NCBI RefSeq assembly: GCF_052180255.1
Contig: NZ_CP197466.1
Coordinates: 868,001-932,000 of the forward strand
Reading direction: 5' to 3'
DNA from: Paenibacillus_AM sp052180255
GTDB taxonomy: Bacteria; Bacillota; Bacilli; Paenibacillales; NBRC-103111
DNA length: 64,000 bases
Shown: piece after piece, positions 24,918-34,053 of the stretch
How the letters are laid out: each line of letters opens with the position of its first letter
Numbering within the stretch: the stretch's first letter is position 1
Translations under genes and position numbers: made by a program
Notes under the pieces: model-generated
Database searches by the model: none
What the model was told of the DNA's origin: nothing
Seen by the model: the letters and a program-made list of their open reading frames with translations, nothing else

Positions 24918-26482
24918 TGAAGCGGATACGTCGTGATCACAAAGTAAGAAACTTTCATCAAGCGAAGTGGGATGAACCGGTAATTTTTGAATTGCATAAA
25001 GCAGGTGAACGTGGGGTTCAGGTTCCACAAGCTGAGGCAGCCATCGCGACTGCAATTGGGGATGGTATATCTGCTATTCCAGATTCGATGAAACGCACTG
25101 TTCCACCTGCACTGCCGGAAATCGGTCAAGCAAAAGTACTTCGTCATTACTTGCGCTTATCTCAAGAGACATTAGGCTCAGACTTGAATGTAGAGATTGG
25201 CCAAGGAACCTGTACGATGAAATACATCCCTCGTATTAATGAGATGATGATTCGCACGCCGAAGCTGATGGAGCTGCACCCCTTGCAGAACGTACAAGAT
25301 GTGCAAGGGATATTGGAAGTATTTTATCGTTTAGACCTTGCTATGCGTGAAATTTCGGGGATGGATCAATTTACGTTCCAACCGAGCAGCGGTACGCAGG
25401 CATTGCTTGCGATGGCATCCATCGTACGTGCTTATCACGATTCTAGAGGCGAAGGTGAGCAGCGTAATGAAATTATTACGACGATTTTCTCCCACCCTTC
25501 TCAGGCGGCTACGGCTGTTGTAAAAGGGTATAAGATCATTACCTTATATCCAGATAAAGATGGTTTCCCAGATGTTGAGGAGCTGAAGAAAGTTGTTTCC
25601 AATCGGACAGCTGGCTTCGTAGTTGCAAATCCTGAAGATACAGGCATTTATAACCCTAAAATTAAGCAATTCACCGACATCGTCCATGAAGCAGGTGGTA
25701 TTTGCTATTATGATCAGGCGAATGCCAATGGTTTGCTTGGTGTTACACGTGCTAAAGAAGCAGGATTTGATATGTGTTTCTTCAATTTGCACAAGACATT
25801 CGCAGCACCTCATATGTGCGGTGGCCCTGCAACTGGGGCGCTGGGTGTCGTAAGTGATCTGATTCCGTTCATGCCAGGGCCGATTGTTGGCTTTGATGGG
25901 GAGAAGTATCATTTTACAAGTGAACATGCGCATGCTAACAACATTGGTAAAGTTCGCAGTTTCCATGGTGTAGCACAGACCGTACTTCGGGCGTATGCTT
26001 GGATTCGTGCACTTGGTGCTGAAGGTTTGCTGCAAGTTGCACAGACAGCCGTGCTGAACAACAATTATTTGTATCATAAAATAACACAGATCCGTGGCGC
26101 ATCAGCACCGTATGTACAGGGCAATCGTCTAGAGCAGGTTCGCTACAGTTGGGAGCAGATGACGAAGGAGACAGGTGTTACGACAGAAGATGTGACGCGC
26201 AGAATGTGCGATTTTGGTCTTCATTACTGGACCAGTCATCATCCGTATGTCGTACCGCAGCCTTTTACATTGGAACCGACAGAATCTTATTCCAAAGAAG
26301 ATTTGGATGAATATATTGCTGCATTGACGCAAATTTCGAAGGAAGCTTATGAGACGCCTGAAGTTGTGAAAAATGCGCCAACACGCAGTACCGTACACCG
26401 AATTGATGAGTCCAGCTTCGATCACCCCGATCAATGGTGTATTACATGGAGAGCCTATCTGAAAAAGACCACAGCAGAGTAG
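24917..26482 (+). CDS. Glycine dehydrogenase subunit 2-like protein (divergent GcvPB)
   Basis: A 521-residue protein related to GcvPB, the PLP-binding half of glycine decarboxylase (about 490 residues). It retains VRNFHQAKWDEPVIFEL, GQGTCTMKYIPRINEM, the PLP lysine in NLHKTFAAPHMCGGP and IEPTESYSKEDLDE-like EPTESYSKEDL. It departs from the family at FSHPSQAATAVVKGY, where GcvPB has AHGTNPASATVAGF, and at CGGPATGALGV, where GGGPGSGPVGV is usual. ATG 24917 overlaps the previous stop (TAATG) after AAGGAGTGAG, so the pair is translationally coupled. It likely forms a heterotetramer with the subunit 1-like protein. Substrate and lipoyl partner are unknown. Confidence 0.77.
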   Translation: MKRIRRDHKVRNFHQAKWDEPVIFELHKAGERGVQVPQAEAAIATAIGDGISAIPDSMKRTVPPALPEIGQAKVLRHYLRLSQETLGSDLNVEIGQGTCTMKYIPRINEMMIRTPKLMELHPLQNVQDVQGILEVFYRLDLAMREISGMDQFTFQPSSGTQALLAMASIVRAYHDSRGEGEQRNEIITTIFSHPSQAATAVVKGYKIITLYPDKDGFPDVEELKKVVSNRTAGFVVANPEDTGIYNPKIKQFTDIVHEAGGICYYDQANANGLLGVTRAKEAGFDMCFFNLHKTFAAPHMCGGPATGALGVVSDLIPFMPGPIVGFDGEKYHFTSEHAHANNIGKVRSFHGVAQTVLRAYAWIRALGAEGLLQVAQTAVLNNNYLYHKITQIRGASAPYVQGNRLEQVRYSWEQMTKETGVTTEDVTRRMCDFGLHYWTSHHPYVVPQPFTLEPTESYSKEDLDEYIAALTQISKEAYETPEVVKNAPTRSTVHRIDESSFDHPDQWCITWRAYLKKTTAE

Positions 26483-26490
26483 CTAAAACG

Positions 26491-26537
26491 GAGTCCCTTT
26501 ATCTAACACTTAATGAGTTGGATAGGGGGCTCTTTTT
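26491..26537 (+). terminator. Terminator after the GcvPB-like gene
   Basis: GAGTCCCTTTATCTAAC pairs with GTTGGATAGGGGGCTC, with some G-T pairs and one bulge, followed by five T. Confidence 0.75.
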
Positions 26538-26658
26538 CATGATTTGGATATGCCAAGCGTTTATTATAAATGAATATTATGAATAATTATTGTTTTCTTT
26601 GTATTATTGACACATTTGCTTGATTTTGCCATGATAATCTTAAAGGGAGATGAGAGAA

Positions 26659-27384
26659 TTGATTGAACTTTCAAATGTATCAAAAACGTATGGTGGGATG
26701 GTTAAAGCTGTAGACAATCTCAACCTAAATATTTCTAAAGGGGAAATATTCGGCTTCTTAGGACCCAACGGCGCTGGTAAAACAACTACCATTAAGATGA
26801 TTACTGGCATTGCCAGTCCTGATAGCGGCTCCATTACGATCAATGATGTCAATTTACAGCAAAATCCGCTGGAAGCGAAGAAACAGTTTGGCTATGTACC
26901 CGATAGCCCCGACGTATTCCTTCGTTTAAAAGGATTGGAATATTTAAATTTTATGGCAGATATGTACGATGTATCGAAGGAAGATCGTTCGCAGCGCATT
27001 AACATGCTGGCGAATCGTTTTGAGATGATGCATGCTTTATCCGACCCTATTCTCAGCTATTCGCATGGGATGCGACAAAAGATCGTGATTATGGGTGTAC
27101 TTGTACATGATCCATCCGTTTGGATTTTGGATGAACCGTTAACGGGACTTGATCCGAAGTCATCTTATACGTTAAAAGAAATGATGCGTGAGCATGCAAA
27201 CGCAGGTAAAACCGTATTTTTCTCAACACATGTGTTAGAAGTTGCCGAAAAGGTATGTGATCGCGTAGCGATTATTAATAAAGGGGTTATTCAATTCTGC
27301 GGAACGTTCAGAGAGATGCAAGATCATTTTAAATCGAATGAATCGCTTGAGAAAATATTCTTGGAGCTGACAGAAAATGAATAA
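26659..27384 (+). CDS. ABC transporter ATP-binding protein (ABC-2 type)
   Basis: A 241-residue ATPase: Walker A FLGPNGAGKTT (about residue 37), Q-loop in KQFGYVPDSPD, signature-like LSYSHGMRQK, Walker B WILDEPLTGLDP and a switch His in FFSTHVLEVAE. I start at TTG 26659 (MIELSNVSKTYGG), nine bases after AAGGGAG; the ATG at 26650 abuts that site. TTGACA at 26607 with GATAAT 20 bases on may be a poor promoter. It overlaps the permease gene by eight bases and forms a two-component exporter or integral-membrane ABC system with it. The substrate is unknown. Confidence 0.92.
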   Translation: MIELSNVSKTYGGMVKAVDNLNLNISKGEIFGFLGPNGAGKTTTIKMITGIASPDSGSITINDVNLQQNPLEAKKQFGYVPDSPDVFLRLKGLEYLNFMADMYDVSKEDRSQRINMLANRFEMMHALSDPILSYSHGMRQKIVIMGVLVHDPSVWILDEPLTGLDPKSSYTLKEMMREHANAGKTVFFSTHVLEVAEKVCDRVAIINKGVIQFCGTFREMQDHFKSNESLEKIFLELTENE

Positions 27385-29047
27385 AACCTTGCTTCTTGCC
27401 AAAATGCTGATGAAAAACGGGAATGGAAAATCCGGAAAATTGCGCAAAAGCAAAATGGGACTTTCTAAGAACGTTATCGTAACGATTTTAATGTGTCTTG
27501 CATTCTTACCTATCGTATTAGCGATTGGTGGCTTAGTTTCTGTCATCTATGAATCTTTAGCAGAGATTAATCAAGAAGGGGTAATTATTGGATTTGGGCT
27601 GTCAATTGTAAGTGCGGTTATATTTGTTTTCGGAATCTTCTATGTGATCAACGTCTTTTATTTCTCTCAAGATACAGATCACCTGCTTCCATTACCGTTA
27701 AAGCCGTCTCAAATTCTATCTGCCAAATTCATTGTTACTCTTATTTATGAATACTTAACGGAGCTTTTCTTGCTCATGCCTATTCTCGTTACCTTCGGGA
27801 TAAAAAGCGGAGCGGGAGTTGCTTACTATCTTTATACCGTACTTATTTTTATTACCTTACCGATTCTGCCCCTCGTGTTAGCTTCCATTATCGCAATGGT
27901 TGTGATGCGTTTTAGCAGTATTGCGAAGAACAAAGACCGTTTCCGAATGATTGGCGGAATATTAGCTGTTTTCATAGGTTTTGGTGTCAATATATTTGTC
28001 CAGCGATATTCTCGTAATCATATGGACCCTGAGAAAATACAAGAGATGCTTGGGCAGAACAATTCACTGCTCAATACGATAACAAGTATTTTTCCAAGTG
28101 TGAAGTTAGGGACGAATGCATTACTTCATCATGGAGCATTAAGTGGTCTTGCCTATTTGGGCTTATCAGTGGGTCTCTCGGCTTTCGTCATCTTATTGTT
28201 TGTATGGCTGGGTGAGAAATTCTACTTCAAAGGTGTCATGGGGATATCTGAATCGACAGCGAAAAGACGTAAAGTCACCAATGAACAATTGGATAAAAGC
28301 ACTGTACGTAATTCGGCTTTCAAGTCATTATTTTTAAAAGAAATCAGAACCTTGCTGCGTACACCGATTTTCTTTCTTAACTGCGTATTGATGTGCTTTC
28401 TATGGCCGTTATTTTTACTTATTCCGTTTCTAACTAACATGAATGGGATGTCAAATCTCGGTTCAGTAGGTGAGATGTTTAATAATGAGAATATGGGTGG
28501 AATCATTATGGCAGTTGGATTTGCTGCCTGCTTAGTCATATCGGCGGCTAACTCCATCACTTCGACATCCATCTCACGTGAGGGGACTAAGCTTTTCGTT
28601 ATTCAGTATTTGCCAGTTCCTTATATGAAGTACATTATGGCTAAGGTATTTACAGGTGTGATGTTTACGATGGTTAGTGTCGTGCTCATCTTGATCATGG
28701 GAATTGCTTTGTTCCACATCCCATTACTCTCTGTACTTATGCTCCTGCTTCTGAGCATACCAAGTGTACTGTTTGGTAATATGGTGGGGATGTTAATCGA
28801 TTTGAGATCTCCGAAACTCAATTGGGACAACGAACAGAAAGCCGTGAAACAAAATATGAACGCGATGCTTAGCATTCTTGCCAACCTTCTAGTCGCAGGA
28901 ATAATTGTGGCCTGTGTTCTATTCCTAGATATTGAAATAGTTGCTACATGTATTGGACTTCTTGTATTATTCTCGATATTGAATTTCTTACTTTATCAAT
29001 TGTTAAAGACGAAAGGCACGAAGTGGCTAGGTAAAGCTGGAAATTAA
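27377..29047 (+). CDS. ABC-2 type transporter permease
   Basis: A 556-residue membrane protein with about twelve hydrophobic stretches grouped in two halves, separated by a hydrophilic section (about 285-315, LDKSTVRNSAFKSLFLKEIRTLLRTP). The N-terminal section is basic (MLMKNGNGKSGKLRKSK). It carries motifs of large ABC-2 exporter permeases, such as FYFSQDTDHLLPLPLKPSQI. It overlaps the ATP-binding gene by eight bases, so the two are made together. A strong terminator follows. No substrate clue is visible. Confidence 0.85.
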   Translation: MNKTLLLAKMLMKNGNGKSGKLRKSKMGLSKNVIVTILMCLAFLPIVLAIGGLVSVIYESLAEINQEGVIIGFGLSIVSAVIFVFGIFYVINVFYFSQDTDHLLPLPLKPSQILSAKFIVTLIYEYLTELFLLMPILVTFGIKSGAGVAYYLYTVLIFITLPILPLVLASIIAMVVMRFSSIAKNKDRFRMIGGILAVFIGFGVNIFVQRYSRNHMDPEKIQEMLGQNNSLLNTITSIFPSVKLGTNALLHHGALSGLAYLGLSVGLSAFVILLFVWLGEKFYFKGVMGISESTAKRRKVTNEQLDKSTVRNSAFKSLFLKEIRTLLRTPIFFLNCVLMCFLWPLFLLIPFLTNMNGMSNLGSVGEMFNNENMGGIIMAVGFAACLVISAANSITSTSISREGTKLFVIQYLPVPYMKYIMAKVFTGVMFTMVSVVLILIMGIALFHIPLLSVLMLLLLSIPSVLFGNMVGMLIDLRSPKLNWDNEQKAVKQNMNAMLSILANLLVAGIIVACVLFLDIEIVATCIGLLVLFSILNFLLYQLLKTKGTKWLGKAGN

Positions 29048-29056
29048 AAGTTATAT

Positions 29057-29098
29057 TAAAAACCACCAAGCGATGTTTATGTATCGTTTGGTGGTTTT
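29057..29098. terminator. Bidirectional terminator between ABC permease and alkD-like gene
   Basis: AAAAACCACCAAGCGAT pairs with ATCGTTTGGTGGTTTTT across an 8-nt loop; A and T runs at the ends allow use from both strands. Confidence 0.85.
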
Positions 29099-29121
29099 TG
29101 TAATTTTGATGTCAATGCAGG

Positions 29122-29796
29122 TTACTTCTTCTTCCGTGCATTTGTTTTATCCATATAACTTATAGCATCTGGTGTTTTACAAGCTGTATCCCCATGATCC
29201 ACATGAACTTGTCCGATAGCACGTGCGACATCCTTGGCTTTTGTCTCTAGATGTTCATTACGTACACCGATCGCGATTAAGGCGATGTTCATCGCTTCGC
29301 GTGTGCGGTTTTTATGTTCATGGATGTGATTACGAATGATTTCAAGATACTGCTCGAATTGCGTATCGTCTATTTCTTGTTTGCTGAGCGCTAGACAGGC
29401 GAGTGTCTGCCAACCCGCACGACCGATCCACTCATCGTCGGATGCCGTCCACAGTTCCATTTTTGTTAGAGCAAAAGGGGTCTTGGCAACAACATGCTTA
29501 ACGAATTCATCGATTAAACAGGAATACTGTGTATCTTGAATCCAGCTATCGACTTGCTCTGAAGTCATCAACTTCGGGTCTGCGATCATCGTGGCAAGTG
29601 TACGGGCATCTGTATTGCCTGTTGCCCATAGCTGCTCGGCAAGTGATTGATCAACTTTGATTGATTTTTTCAACTTATTTAAATTGGCAAAGCTGACGCC
29701 ATACAAATTGTCTCCTGCCCCGTGTCGTTTAAATGTTTTACGATTTTGCTCTGTTCCAAGACTCTCTAAGGTGGATAATGCAGCTTGTAAGTCCAG
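29122..29796 (-). CDS. DNA alkylation repair protein (AlkD/HEAT-like family)
   Basis: About 225 residues. A helical-repeat protein with the family landmarks NRKTFKRHGAGDNLYGVSFANLNKLKK at the N-terminus, LAEQLWATGNTDARTLATMIADP, and LIDEFVKHVVAKTPFALTKMELWTASDDEWIGRAGW. Such proteins recognise or excise alkylated purines. The reading frame extends upstream to 29907, but the only good ribosome binding site (GCGGAGG) sits eight bases before a CTG at 29796; a GTG at 29805 overlaps that site. A rare CTG start is therefore likely. The C-terminus is very basic (MDKTNARKKK). It is a single gene, convergent with the ABC permease. Confidence 0.8.
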   Translation of the reverse strand: MDLQAALSTLESLGTEQNRKTFKRHGAGDNLYGVSFANLNKLKKSIKVDQSLAEQLWATGNTDARTLATMIADPKLMTSEQVDSWIQDTQYSCLIDEFVKHVVAKTPFALTKMELWTASDDEWIGRAGWQTLACLALSKQEIDDTQFEQYLEIIRNHIHEHKNRTREAMNIALIAIGVRNEHLETKAKDVARAIGQVHVDHGDTACKTPDAISYMDKTNARKKK

Positions 29797-29963
29797 AGTA
29801 AACACCTCCGCTATGGTCTTCAGACTTTTTGAACATGCTCTTATTGTAAATGATTGTAACGGAAAATGAAGGTTAACACAAAGCGTGACGTATCTTAGAA
29901 GGTTCACTATAATGTTTAGTAAGATGATGACAGAGTAAAAGACAGCTAAGGGTGTGGATAAAT

Positions 29964-30662
29964 ATGTTATTAGAAGTTATCGGGACGACGTTATCCGAGG
30001 TAAAAACCATTGCAGCAAATGGTGCGGATCGAATTGAATTAATTACAGGTATTGCAGAAGGTGGACTTACACCAAGCATTGGCTTGATTGAGGAAGCTGC
30101 ACATGCAGTTTCGATTCCCATTCAGGTGATGGTACGACCACATAGTCGTTCTTTTTGCTACGATGCAGATGATCTAAGGGTGATGGAGAAGGATATTGCA
30201 GCCATTCGGAAACTTGGTCATATAGGAGTCGGCGTTGTAATAGGCACGTTAACAGCTGACGGAAATATTGATATCTACGCATTGGAACGACTATTAGACG
30301 CAGCTGGAGATATGGATGTAACTTTCCATCGTGCATTTGATAAAGTTATGGATCAAGAAGCGGCTTATGAGCAGTTATCCCAGTATCCACTAATCCATCG
30401 TATATTGACTTCAGGAGGTCAGGCGAATGTGCTGCATGCCGTACCTCGAATGAAACGTCTGGTCGATCTTAGCCGCGATTCTCATATTCAAATTTTGGCG
30501 GGTAGTGGTTTAAATATGGAATCGATTGAAGGGTTTGTTAAAGAAACAGGTGTTCAGCAAGTTCATTTTGGTTCAGGGGTGCGTGGAGCGAAAGGATCGC
30601 TTGATGAGATTTATGGTGAGAAAATACAGATTATCAAACGATGTTTAACAGATATACAATAA
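29964..30662 (+). CDS. cutC: CutC family protein
   Basis: A 232-residue TIM-barrel protein with clear CutC motifs: LEVIGTTLSEVKTIAANGADRIELI, EGGLTPSIGLIE, IQVMVRPHSRSFCYDADD, VTFHRAFDKVMD and ILTSGGQANVLHA. CutC was linked with copper homeostasis in E. coli, but that role is disputed and the true reaction is not settled. ATG 29964 lies nine bases after AAGGGTG; the upstream in-frame GTG (29952) overlaps it. The ABC exporter gene follows after 27 bases, so they may share a transcript. Confidence 0.9.
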   Translation: MLLEVIGTTLSEVKTIAANGADRIELITGIAEGGLTPSIGLIEEAAHAVSIPIQVMVRPHSRSFCYDADDLRVMEKDIAAIRKLGHIGVGVVIGTLTADGNIDIYALERLLDAAGDMDVTFHRAFDKVMDQEAAYEQLSQYPLIHRILTSGGQANVLHAVPRMKRLVDLSRDSHIQILAGSGLNMESIEGFVKETGVQQVHFGSGVRGAKGSLDEIYGEKIQIIKRCLTDIQ

Positions 30663-30689
30663 ACCTGTTAGAGAGTATGAGGGAATCAC

Positions 30690-32510
30690 ATGAGGGATTT
30701 AGCAAGAGGAGGATTAAATGATCGTCTCGGTAATTCAAAGAAAGCAACGATAAAAGAAGTGTCCTTACGAAGAATTTGGTCATTATTTCAATCCTATAGC
30801 AGGATGTTGATCTTTATCTTGTTTCTGGCGTTAACCGCAGCTGTGATTGGGTTGCTCCCGCCGCTAGTGATGCAGCGCATTATAGATGAGGCGATACCAG
30901 ATAAGAACATGACGGAGTTATTCTGGTGCGCGGTGCTTATGGTGACGATCCCAGTCATCAGTGGAATGCTCGGTGTATGGCAGAATCACCTGAATACGAA
31001 GGTAGCACAAGGTGTCATGAGGGATTTGCGCCAAGGCTTATTTCGTAATTTACAGCAGCAATCAATGAGCTTCTTTACAGGGGCTCGTTCAGGTGAAGTG
31101 GTTCAGCGAGTGACGGATGATGTGCAAGCCGTTCAGAACGTGATCACAAGTGTTGTTGTTTCTTCGATTACGCAGATTGTTATCGTCCTGACAACGATCG
31201 GCATCTTGTTCTGGATGGATTGGCGGCTCGCCGTTCTATCTATTATTGTGCTGCCGCTCTTTATGATTCCTGTACGTAAAGTCTCTTCAATGCGTAAAAA
31301 GCTTCGAAACGAAACTCAGAAAGTACGAGGAGACATGTCTTCGATGCTTGGAGAGATATTTGGTATATCTGGTGCTATGCTGACTCGTATTTTTGGTCGG
31401 GAAAAAAGTCAGGAGCTTGGCTTCGAGCAAATGAATACGAAGGTTATGGATATGGAGTTAAAACTGAATCTAATGGGACGCTGGTTCATGATGTTCCTTG
31501 GTGTGCTCGGTCCTCTTGGAACTGCAATAATCTACATTTATGGTGGTTATGCGGTGATTCATGGCACAATGTCCATCGGGGCGATTGTTGCTTTTACAGC
31601 TTACTTGACACGCTTATATCAACCATTTGGCACACTGCTAAATTTGCATGTGGAAGTAGCGACCTCATTAGGTGTATTTAAACGTATTTTCGAATATCTT
31701 GATATGAAACCTGAAGTAATAGAGAAGCCTCATGCGAAGGTGATTCCTTCTGTAGAGGGGCATATTACTTATGAGGATGTGAATTTTTCCTATCAACAGG
31801 GGACAGAGGTTCTACACCATATTTCGTTTACTGCAAAAGCAGGTGAGATGGTTGCCTTAGTGGGTCCTAGTGGAGCGGGGAAATCAACGTTAATTGGAAT
31901 GATCGGCAGATTACATGATCCGACGCAAGGGACCATTTATGTAGATGGGTATCGGATCACCGATGTGACCCTGGATTCTCTGCGTCAGCAGATGGCTTAT
32001 GTGACACAAGAGTCCTTCTTATTTCATGCTACACTTCGAGACAACATGTTATTCGCCAAAGAGGATGCAACCGAAGCTGAGATAGTAGATGCTTGTCGGA
32101 AAGCTTACATTCATGACTTTATTCAAGGGCTTCCTAGTGGCCTTGATACGATGGTTGGTGAGCGGGGGCATCGTTTATCGGGTGGGGAACGTCAACGAAT
32201 TGCGATAGCAAGAGCGATATTGAAAAATCCCCGCATTTTAATTTTAGATGAAGCGACCTCACATTTGGATTCGGAATCCGAATCCTATGTTCAAGCTGCG
32301 CTGCAGGAATTAATGAAAGATCGAACAACCCTTGTCATCGCTCATCGCCTTTCAACGGTACTAGCAGCGGATCAAATTCTAGTCGTAGAAGATGGGCAAA
32401 TTGTGGAGAGCGGCAGCCATCAAGATCTTTTGGAAGTTGATGGTTTATATGCAAGACTGTATCGTAAACAAGTATTTGGTGCTGCATCGGAGACGGATGC
32501 TTTTGCTTAA
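30690..32510 (+). CDS. ABC transporter, fused permease/ATPase (multidrug exporter type)
   Basis: A 606-residue half-transporter. Residues about 35-320 form a six-helix transmembrane domain (SYSRMLIFILFLALTAAVIGLLPPLVMQ; QRVTDDVQAVQNV). Residues about 360-595 form the nucleotide-binding domain with Walker A VGPSGAGKSTLIG, signature RLSGGERQRIAIARA, Walker B ILILDEATSHLD and H-loop VIAHRLSTV. It should dimerise in the membrane to export lipids, peptides or drugs. It follows cutC closely and precedes an HTATIP2-like gene by 22 bases, possibly one transcript. No partner half-transporter is adjacent, so a homodimer is likely. Confidence 0.92.
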   Translation: MRDLARGGLNDRLGNSKKATIKEVSLRRIWSLFQSYSRMLIFILFLALTAAVIGLLPPLVMQRIIDEAIPDKNMTELFWCAVLMVTIPVISGMLGVWQNHLNTKVAQGVMRDLRQGLFRNLQQQSMSFFTGARSGEVVQRVTDDVQAVQNVITSVVVSSITQIVIVLTTIGILFWMDWRLAVLSIIVLPLFMIPVRKVSSMRKKLRNETQKVRGDMSSMLGEIFGISGAMLTRIFGREKSQELGFEQMNTKVMDMELKLNLMGRWFMMFLGVLGPLGTAIIYIYGGYAVIHGTMSIGAIVAFTAYLTRLYQPFGTLLNLHVEVATSLGVFKRIFEYLDMKPEVIEKPHAKVIPSVEGHITYEDVNFSYQQGTEVLHHISFTAKAGEMVALVGPSGAGKSTLIGMIGRLHDPTQGTIYVDGYRITDVTLDSLRQQMAYVTQESFLFHATLRDNMLFAKEDATEAEIVDACRKAYIHDFIQGLPSGLDTMVGERGHRLSGGERQRIAIARAILKNPRILILDEATSHLDSESESYVQAALQELMKDRTTLVIAHRLSTVLAADQILVVEDGQIVESGSHQDLLEVDGLYARLYRKQVFGAASETDAFA

Positions 32511-32532
32511 TCAATGTTAATTGGGGGTAGTC

Positions 32533-33195
32533 ATGGGGAAAACAGCATGGATCATCGGAGGTACAGGACTTGTTGGTCAGCAATTAGTGGATCAAGCATT
32601 AAGGCACGCACAATATGACCGTGTTGTTATGCTCGTTCGTAAACGCAAAGAGCTGGATCATCCGAAGCTGGAGCAGCAGGAGATTGATTTCGCAAAGCTT
32701 GCTGATTACGAATTCGCCATGCAAGGTGATGATGTATTCTGCTGTTTAGGCACAACTCAGAAAAAGGCAGGTTCACAACAAGCTTTTCGTTTAGTCGATC
32801 ATGATTATCCCCTATATGTAGCACGGACTGCCAAGATGCAGGGGGCTCGAAGCTTTCTAATTATCACAGCAATGGGAGCTAGTGTACATTCATCTATTTT
32901 TTATTCAAGGGTAAAAGGTGAGTTGGAGCAGCATCTTAAAGAGCTAGGTTTAAATGCGCTTCATATTTTCCGTCCTTCCCTTCTAACTGGTAATCGAACG
33001 GAACATCGCAGCGGCGAAAAGTATGCGGCAAAGCTATTTCAAGTAATCAACTTTTTGCTAGTTGGCCCTCTGAGAAAATATCGGAGCATTGACGCTGCTG
33101 TTGTTGCAAGAGCTATGCTGCATACTGCCAATGAATCGGTAAGCGATGTATCGATTTACGGGTCTGATCAAATTGCAGAACTAGGGAAGGCATAA
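32533..33195 (+). CDS. NAD(P)-binding Rossmann protein, HTATIP2-like oxidoreductase
   Basis: A 220-residue atypical short-chain dehydrogenase. GGTGLVGQQLVDQAL (about 9-23) is the dinucleotide-binding loop. VFCCLGTTQKKAGSQQAFRLVDHDYPLYVARTAK, ITAMGAS and FYSRVKGELEQHLKEL (YxxxK position replaced by SRVKGE context) follow the HTATIP2/TIP30-like family of bacterial proteins. FRPSLLTGNR is the usual C-terminal loop. ATG 32533 sits five bases after GGGGGT. Its reaction is not established; it could be a reductase or an NADPH-binding regulator. It is the last gene of the cutC-ABC group. Confidence 0.8.
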   Translation: MGKTAWIIGGTGLVGQQLVDQALRHAQYDRVVMLVRKRKELDHPKLEQQEIDFAKLADYEFAMQGDDVFCCLGTTQKKAGSQQAFRLVDHDYPLYVARTAKMQGARSFLIITAMGASVHSSIFYSRVKGELEQHLKELGLNALHIFRPSLLTGNRTEHRSGEKYAAKLFQVINFLLVGPLRKYRSIDAAVVARAMLHTANESVSDVSIYGSDQIAELGKA

Positions 33196-33202
33196 GGCTT
33201 GT

Positions 33203-33934
33203 CTAATTCCATGTATAAGTCATTAATTCTGATACTGTTACGATCTGATAGCCCCGGCTCTTAAGCTCGGGCAATATTTTCTTAAGTGCTTGAATCGTAT
33301 TTGTTCCTCTTTTTTCTACATGGTCATGTAACAATACAATGTCACCATTGCGAGCATTGTTTAGCACCTTGTTCACGATATAATCAACACCAGGAGAACG
33401 CCAATCCAGTGTATCTTGATGCCAGGACCAAAGAACAATGTTATAACCATTTCTCCGGGCTGTATTCACGAGTGTTTCGTTATAATATCCACCAGGCGGA
33501 CGGAATAAGGTTGGGCGAATATTCCCTATTTTCATAATGGCTTCTTGGGTTAGTAAGATTTCTTGCTCGATTTTGGTAGATGTCTGATTGCGGTTGAAAT
33601 AAGGATGATAAAAAGTATGATTAGCGATTTCGTGACCCTCAGCTATTTCTCGTTTTAGGAGATCAGGGAACTTTTGCACCCGGTTACCAACAACAAAAAA
33701 AGTCGCCTTAGCTTCATATTCTTTTAGTAAATCAAGAATTTGTGGGGTCTGAAAAGGATCAGGTCCATCATCAAAGGTGAGTGCAATCACTTTGGAATTT
33801 GTACGTACTTCCCATAAGATATCCCCCCGCTTTTCATAATAAGCACGATCTTTGGGAGCATCCATGGCAAGAAGAGCAGGCATGGCAAACAACAACAAAC
33901 AAGCAGCAAGTAATCGTATAAAATTTCGTTTCAT
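33203..33934 (-). CDS. Polysaccharide deacetylase (NodB homology domain), exported
   Basis: A 243-residue protein with an N-terminal signal sequence or anchor (RNFIRLLAACLLLFAMPALLA) and a complete carbohydrate esterase 4 domain from about residue 45: motif 1 TFDDGPD (catalytic Asp and metal Asp), motif 2 HTFYHP, motif 3 RPPGGYYN, motif 4 DTLDWRSPG, motif 5 ILLHDH-like IVLLHDH. It removes acetyl groups from N-acetylated glycans, probably peptidoglycan, either in vegetative wall or spore cortex. AAGGAG is six bases before the ATG. It is convergent with the HTATIP2-like gene, with seven bases between stops. Confidence 0.92.
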   Translation of the reverse strand: MKRNFIRLLAACLLLFAMPALLAMDAPKDRAYYEKRGDILWEVRTNSKVIALTFDDGPDPFQTPQILDLLKEYEAKATFFVVGNRVQKFPDLLKREIAEGHEIANHTFYHPYFNRNQTSTKIEQEILLTQEAIMKIGNIRPTLFRPPGGYYNETLVNTARRNGYNIVLWSWHQDTLDWRSPGVDYIVNKVLNNARNGDIVLLHDHVEKRGTNTIQALKKILPELKSRGYQIVTVSELMTYTWN

Positions 33935-34053
33935 CGGTAACTCCTTTACCCATTATGTATAGCGCTTAGTTTGCGTTCATTTCGGCTAAAATATTACAGG
34001 GAAGCTCGTATGTTCATAAGCCTTCCCCGTAGTTTCTACCTATTAGGATTGGA

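Noticed and set aside
25544..26077. A 177-codon minus-strand frame opposite the GcvPB-like gene
   Set aside because: It is antisense to a conserved enzyme and its Cys/Ile-rich translation resembles no protein.
26607..26638. TTGACA with GATAAT before the ABC-2 transporter genes
   Set aside because: The spacer is 20 bases, outside the normal range, so it is not listed as a promoter.
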